A stretch of 10,458 nucleotides of DNA from an uncultured Clostridium sp. (GTDB lineage: Bacteria; Bacillota; Clostridia; Lachnospirales; Lachnospiraceae). The position numbers and the translations under genes are program-made. The stretch's first letter is position 1; each line of letters opens with the position of its first letter. Below are positions 7,621 to 10,458 of this stretch, piece after piece. Under the pieces are notes generated by a model that saw nothing but the letters and a program-made list of their open reading frames with translations, made no database searches and had not been told where the DNA came from. The DNA lies in assembly GCA_945946715.1 (NCBI GenBank), contig CAMEWU010000070.1, positions 1 through 10,458 of the forward strand. Reading direction: 5' to 3'.

Positions 7621-8407
7621 ACACAATCTCTGCATCTGTATGGGTTACGATAAAGTCTAATACCTTTGCTACCGTACCCGGCTGTGTAAATGTTTCTTGT
7701 GGTAACTGTATCACACCTTCTACCCGACTATCAGTCAGTATAGTAGTTGATTCTTCTGATGGATGCATCTCTTCTCCTCCCCCATCTTGTCCTTCTTCCT
7801 GTTCCGAAGTATTTAACACCGTTGTAGCTTCTTCCTCAGGACTGCTCAATACTGTTGTATCTTCTTCTGAAGTATTCAATACCGTTGTGTCTTCTTCCTC
7901 AGGACTACTTAATACTGCAGTATCTTCTTCTGAAGTACTCAACACCGTTGTGGTTTCTTCCTCCGAACTACTCAATACTGTTGTATCTTCTTCCTCCGAA
8001 GTATTTAACACCATTGTATCCTCTTCCGGATTATATACATGTAAAACCGTATTCGTCAGATTCTCTTCCCGTGTTGCCGCAGATTCCCGTCGACCACTTT
8101 TCGCACCTGAATTTTCTGTTACAGAGAAATCTTTTTGCCCAGTTTCTTTTGTTAGAGAATCCGTTTCTGTCCTTCGTACCCGAATCCGACCGGTTTCACC
8201 TGATTTTTTAATGGATGTCTGCTTAGAGGCATTCATTTCATAACCTTCACTTCGTATCCGCTCGATGGTCTTCCTCTCTGTTCGTCCGGTTATATCGCCA
8301 AATACTTTTCGAATATCCCATTTTATAAATAATATGATTGCAATGACCAGACAGATGACCGCCAGTGCCATGCCGCCATAGGCCATTATGGTAAATACTG
8401 TTGCCAT
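7619..8407 (-). CDS. Single-pass membrane protein with cytoplasmic T-x-V-L repeat array
   Basis: 262 residues of unknown function. An uncharged N-terminus leads into one helix (about 8-29), followed by KWDIRK. By the positive-inside rule the rest is cytoplasmic. Residues 36-115 are basic and Ser/Thr-rich (GRTERKTIERIR, RIRVRRTETDS). Residues 128-203 are an acidic tandem array of units like EEDTTVLSSSE. A further motif, STTIL, lies at 220-224, and the C-terminus (232-262) is a more ordered-looking segment ending THTDAEIV. T-x-V/I-L occurs with Thr at 131, 142, 153, 163, 174, 184, 195 and 221. The kinase gene ends three bases upstream, and its last codons contain the AGGAGG ribosome binding site (8416-8421). 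I infer a phospho-acceptor or FHA-docking protein for that kinase. I recall similar unnamed proteins in Lachnospiraceae but cannot verify this. Confidence 0.85.
   Translation of the reverse strand: MATVFTIMAYGGMALAVICLVIAIILFIKWDIRKVFGDITGRTERKTIERIRSEGYEMNASKQTSIKKSGETGRIRVRRTETDSLTKETGQKDFSVTENSGAKSGRRESAATREENLTNTVLHVYNPEEDTMVLNTSEEEDTTVLSSSEEETTTVLSTSEEDTAVLSSPEEEDTTVLNTSEEDTTVLSSPEEEATTVLNTSEQEEGQDGGGEEMHPSEESTTILTDSRVEGVIQLPQETFTQPGTVAKVLDFIVTHTDAEIV
7799..8026 (-). repeat. 63-base tandem super-repeat encoding paired T-x-V-L units
   Basis: Three in-frame 63-base units (7987-7925, 7924-7862, 7861-7799) each encode 21 residues holding two motifs: DTTVLSSSEEE+TTTVLSTSEE, DTAVLSSPEEE+DTTVLNTSEE and DTTVLSSPEEE+ATTVLNTSEQ. 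A half unit (DTMVLNTSEEE) precedes them up to 8026. By eye the first two 63-base units differ at about nine positions, so the array grew by recent duplication of a two-motif block. All lengths are multiples of three. Confidence 0.85.
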
Positions 8408-8410
8408 CTG

Positions 8411-10458
8411 TTATTCCTCCTCCGTTGCTGCTTGTTCACTGCTGTCTACTAAACTTTCCTCCGGCGGTTCGTCGGAAGCATTATCTTCTTCCGGTGGTGT
8501 TTCTTCTGAAACCCGATCCAAATACGGTTGCAAGCTGTTTACCAATGCCTTCCATTCAAAATTATCTTCAATGCCCGGCACCTGCATTCCTGCATTATAT
8601 ACTTCCAGCAAATCCGGTGCATTCCAGGAAGAAACATCCGGATTTTCCTTTTTATACTTGTTATATAAGAAACGCAAATGACTTACATAAACAGCCTGCC
8701 CGGAGCTTCCCATTATAGACTCAGCTTCTGTATACATCTCGATGGCATCCTCATTCTGTCCCAATGCACTGAAGATTTCTGCCTTTCCAATCAATGTACT
8801 CTCATACACCGTTGGATTCTCTTCCTTGTTTATCTGCGATAATACATTATCTGAACAGGTTAATGCTTCATAATAATATCCTGTAGCATCCTCCTGATTT
8901 TCTTCTGCCGTTACCGCCAGACTCCGGTATGCAGTAATCAGATACAAATTATAATAATAGTAGTAGTTGGAACTATTCTCAATGGCGGTTCCATTCTGAT
9001 TTAAATCATTCATAGCGGCTGTCAAAACCCGGACAGCAGATTCATCTGCACCCTTGATATTTCCAATATTCCGGGCATAAACCATTCCCAAAATCTTATA
9101 ATTCATGAATTTTGCCTCAGAAATTGGCATACCGGCATTATTTGCTTCAAACTCCGTTAAATCCGTTGCTAATTCTTGATAATTTGGATTTGGTTCAGAC
9201 ATAATCATTGCCATTGCTATATAATGCTTTGCATTTTCTCCATATTCATCTGACTTTTCATCAATCATTCGGAAATACTTTAAGGAGGCATCATAACTTC
9301 GCAAATCAAAATAAGTTAACCCCATCTGATATAATAAACGATTATTTCTGGAAAGACTCTTGCTACCATTAATATAGGAAGCAACTGTCTCCAATCCTTT
9401 TTCCGGATCATTCAGATTATTTACATATATATTGAGAATTTTTATGTATGCTTCTTCATTTTTGGGATTTACAAGAATGGCATTCTGATATTCTGCCAAT
9501 GCCTGTTCATATTCTCCGGCATACTTATAATCATCTCCCACGTTGATAATTCCCATATAATTCTGATTAATCAGATTCTTTTGTCCGGAAAATCCAGCCA
9601 GAGAAACTCCTGCAAATACAACTGCCATGGCTGCACTTGCCAAAAACAATCCAAATTTCTTTCTAGACTGCTTCTTAAACTGCTCATCTAATTCATCATA
9701 ATGATCCAAAGCATATAACAGTTCCGAGCAGGATTGATAACGGTCATTTGGATTTGGCTGGGTACATTTTATTAATATTTTCTCCAATCCACTGGATAAA
9801 GCCGGATTCCACTGACGGATTGGCTTAATTTCATATGGTGGCTCACAAGGATTCATACCTGTTACAATATGATATAATGTAGCACCCAGACAATAGATAT
9901 CTGTTCTGGCATCTGTATTATAGATTCCCCGTCCCTGTGCATCACCAAACTGTTCCGGAGCTGCATAACCTCTCGTACCAAGGGCTGTAGTATCTGCATT
10001 ATTTTCAACCTTATATTCTTTTGCAGTTCCAAAATCAATCAGTTTTACATTTCCATCCGGTTTCAACATAATGTTGGATGGTTTCATATCTCGATAAATA
10101 ATCGGAGGGTCCATAGAATGCAGATAATCCAATGCACTACTTAACTGCTTTGCCCATTCAATAACCTGTTCCTGCGGCTGGGCTCCCTGCTCTTTCAAAA
10201 CTTCACTGATTGGGCGTCCTTCCACATAGTCCATGACAACATAGACCTTCTGTTCTTTCTGAATAATATCTACGATTCGCGGCAAAACAGGATGATCAAC
10301 TTTTTTAAGAATGTTTGCCTCCCGTTCCAGACCTTTCAATAAAGTCTGTGTGTCCTTGGAACCATCATCCTTAATTTCCTTAATTGCCCACTGTTTATTC
10401 AGACGTAAATCCATGGCAACATAAACCACGGACATACCGCCTCTGCCTATTTCCTTTA
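8411..10458 (-). CDS. Membrane Ser/Thr protein kinase with extracellular TPR region (N-terminus cut by window edge)
   Basis: Numbers count from the Met at 10435, which is not the start: codons before it read KEIGRGG, completing the glycine-rich loop GRGGMSVVY. The Hanks-type kinase domain has Lys19 (AIKEI), alpha-C Glu39, catalytic YRDMKPSN (Asp116, Asn121), DFG at 134-136, GTRGYAAPE at 153-161 and a normal C-lobe to about 245. HRD is YRD here, a tolerated change. A basic stretch (KKQSRKK, 254-260) precedes one helix (261-282), so the kinase is cytoplasmic and residues 283-674 lie outside. That region has TPR-like helices (YKYAGEYEQALAEYQNAILVNP at 303-324; GQNEDAIEMYTEAES at 559-573) and an acidic Pro/Glu tail (644-674). 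It has no PASTA repeats, unlike PrkC/PknB. It is the first gene of this operon visible in the window and probably phosphorylates the product of the next gene. Confidence 0.93.
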   Translation of the reverse strand, partial: KEIGRGGMSVVYVAMDLRLNKQWAIKEIKDDGSKDTQTLLKGLEREANILKKVDHPVLPRIVDIIQKEQKVYVVMDYVEGRPISEVLKEQGAQPQEQVIEWAKQLSSALDYLHSMDPPIIYRDMKPSNIMLKPDGNVKLIDFGTAKEYKVENNADTTALGTRGYAAPEQFGDAQGRGIYNTDARTDIYCLGATLYHIVTGMNPCEPPYEIKPIRQWNPALSSGLEKILIKCTQPNPNDRYQSCSELLYALDHYDELDEQFKKQSRKKFGLFLASAAMAVVFAGVSLAGFSGQKNLINQNYMGIINVGDDYKYAGEYEQALAEYQNAILVNPKNEEAYIKILNIYVNNLNDPEKGLETVASYINGSKSLSRNNRLLYQMGLTYFDLRSYDASLKYFRMIDEKSDEYGENAKHYIAMAMIMSEPNPNYQELATDLTEFEANNAGMPISEAKFMNYKILGMVYARNIGNIKGADESAVRVLTAAMNDLNQNGTAIENSSNYYYYYNLYLITAYRSLAVTAEENQEDATGYYYEALTCSDNVLSQINKEENPTVYESTLIGKAEIFSALGQNEDAIEMYTEAESIMGSSGQAVYVSHLRFLYNKYKKENPDVSSWNAPDLLEVYNAGMQVPGIEDNFEWKALVNSLQPYLDRVSEETPPEEDNASDEPPEESLVDSSEQAATEEE
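8416..8421 (-). promoter_or_regulatory. Ribosome binding site inside the kinase gene end
   Basis: AGGAGG on the minus strand lies within the final Glu codons of the kinase gene, eight bases before the ATG at 8407. The poly-Glu C-terminus of the kinase therefore doubles as the initiation signal for the next gene, a typical layout for translational coupling. Confidence 0.75.

Noticed and set aside
7805..8026. Evenly spaced repeats resembling a CRISPR array
   Set aside because: There are no unique spacers and no constant repeat. The 30- and 33-base units are contiguous, in frame and coding.
7473..8243. A 256-codon open frame on the plus strand opposite the repeat array, rich in Ser and Val
   Set aside because: It exists because the antisense of the biased repeat codons lacks stops. 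It has no ribosome binding site, and the minus-strand frame has a membrane helix, coupled ribosome binding sites and operon context.
8950..8968. Run of five Tyr codons in the kinase's outside region, possibly a slippage site
   Set aside because: The frame continues normally and the sequence fits a helix of the TPR region. Nothing supports frameshifting.
10433..10435. ATG as the start of the kinase
   Set aside because: The codons before it (KEIGRGG) complete the ATP-binding glycine-rich loop, so the gene begins beyond the window.

Overview
The window looks like chromosomal DNA of a low-GC Gram-positive anaerobe, most likely a clostridium of the Lachnospiraceae type. The signs are strong AGGAGG ribosome binding sites, AT-rich coding sequence, a TIGR04086-like small membrane protein, and a membrane Ser/Thr kinase beside a TTVL-repeat protein. 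The family assignment is inference from protein style. I cannot search a database, and the species is unknown.

Layout. On the left, minus strand, are the first 64 codons of a small TIGR04086-like membrane protein (1-194, cut by the window edge) and a HAD-superfamily phosphatase/phosphomutase (254-910). A 160-base divergent promoter region (911-1070) separates the HAD gene from a plus-strand gene for a cytoplasmic family 3 glycoside hydrolase (1071-3464). A symmetric hairpin at 3472-3529 can end transcription from both sides, because everything to the right runs leftward on the minus strand.

The right two thirds is one tightly packed minus-strand operon. Its order of transcription is: a Ser/Thr protein kinase with a cytoplasmic catalytic domain, one membrane span and an outside TPR-type region (8411-10458, N-terminus cut by the window edge); a 262-residue single-pass membrane protein whose cytoplasmic tail carries a tandem array of T-x-V-L motifs (7619-8407); and a roughly 1350-residue secreted surface protein built of Ig-like modules with a C-terminal membrane anchor (3557-7603). 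The gaps are 3 and 15 bases, and each downstream ribosome binding site overlaps the end of the gene before it.

The most interesting proposal is that these three proteins form a trans-envelope signalling system. The Ig-like protein and the kinase's TPR region would sit outside. The kinase domain and the threonine array would face each other in the cytoplasm, and the array would be a multi-site phospho-acceptor that recruits FHA-domain proteins. Three things in the sequence support this. The first Thr is invariant in all eight motifs while the second varies. The Leu at +3 fits the known FHA preference. The kinase's own activation loop contains a near-copy of the motif (D-T-T-A-L). The functional link is inference.
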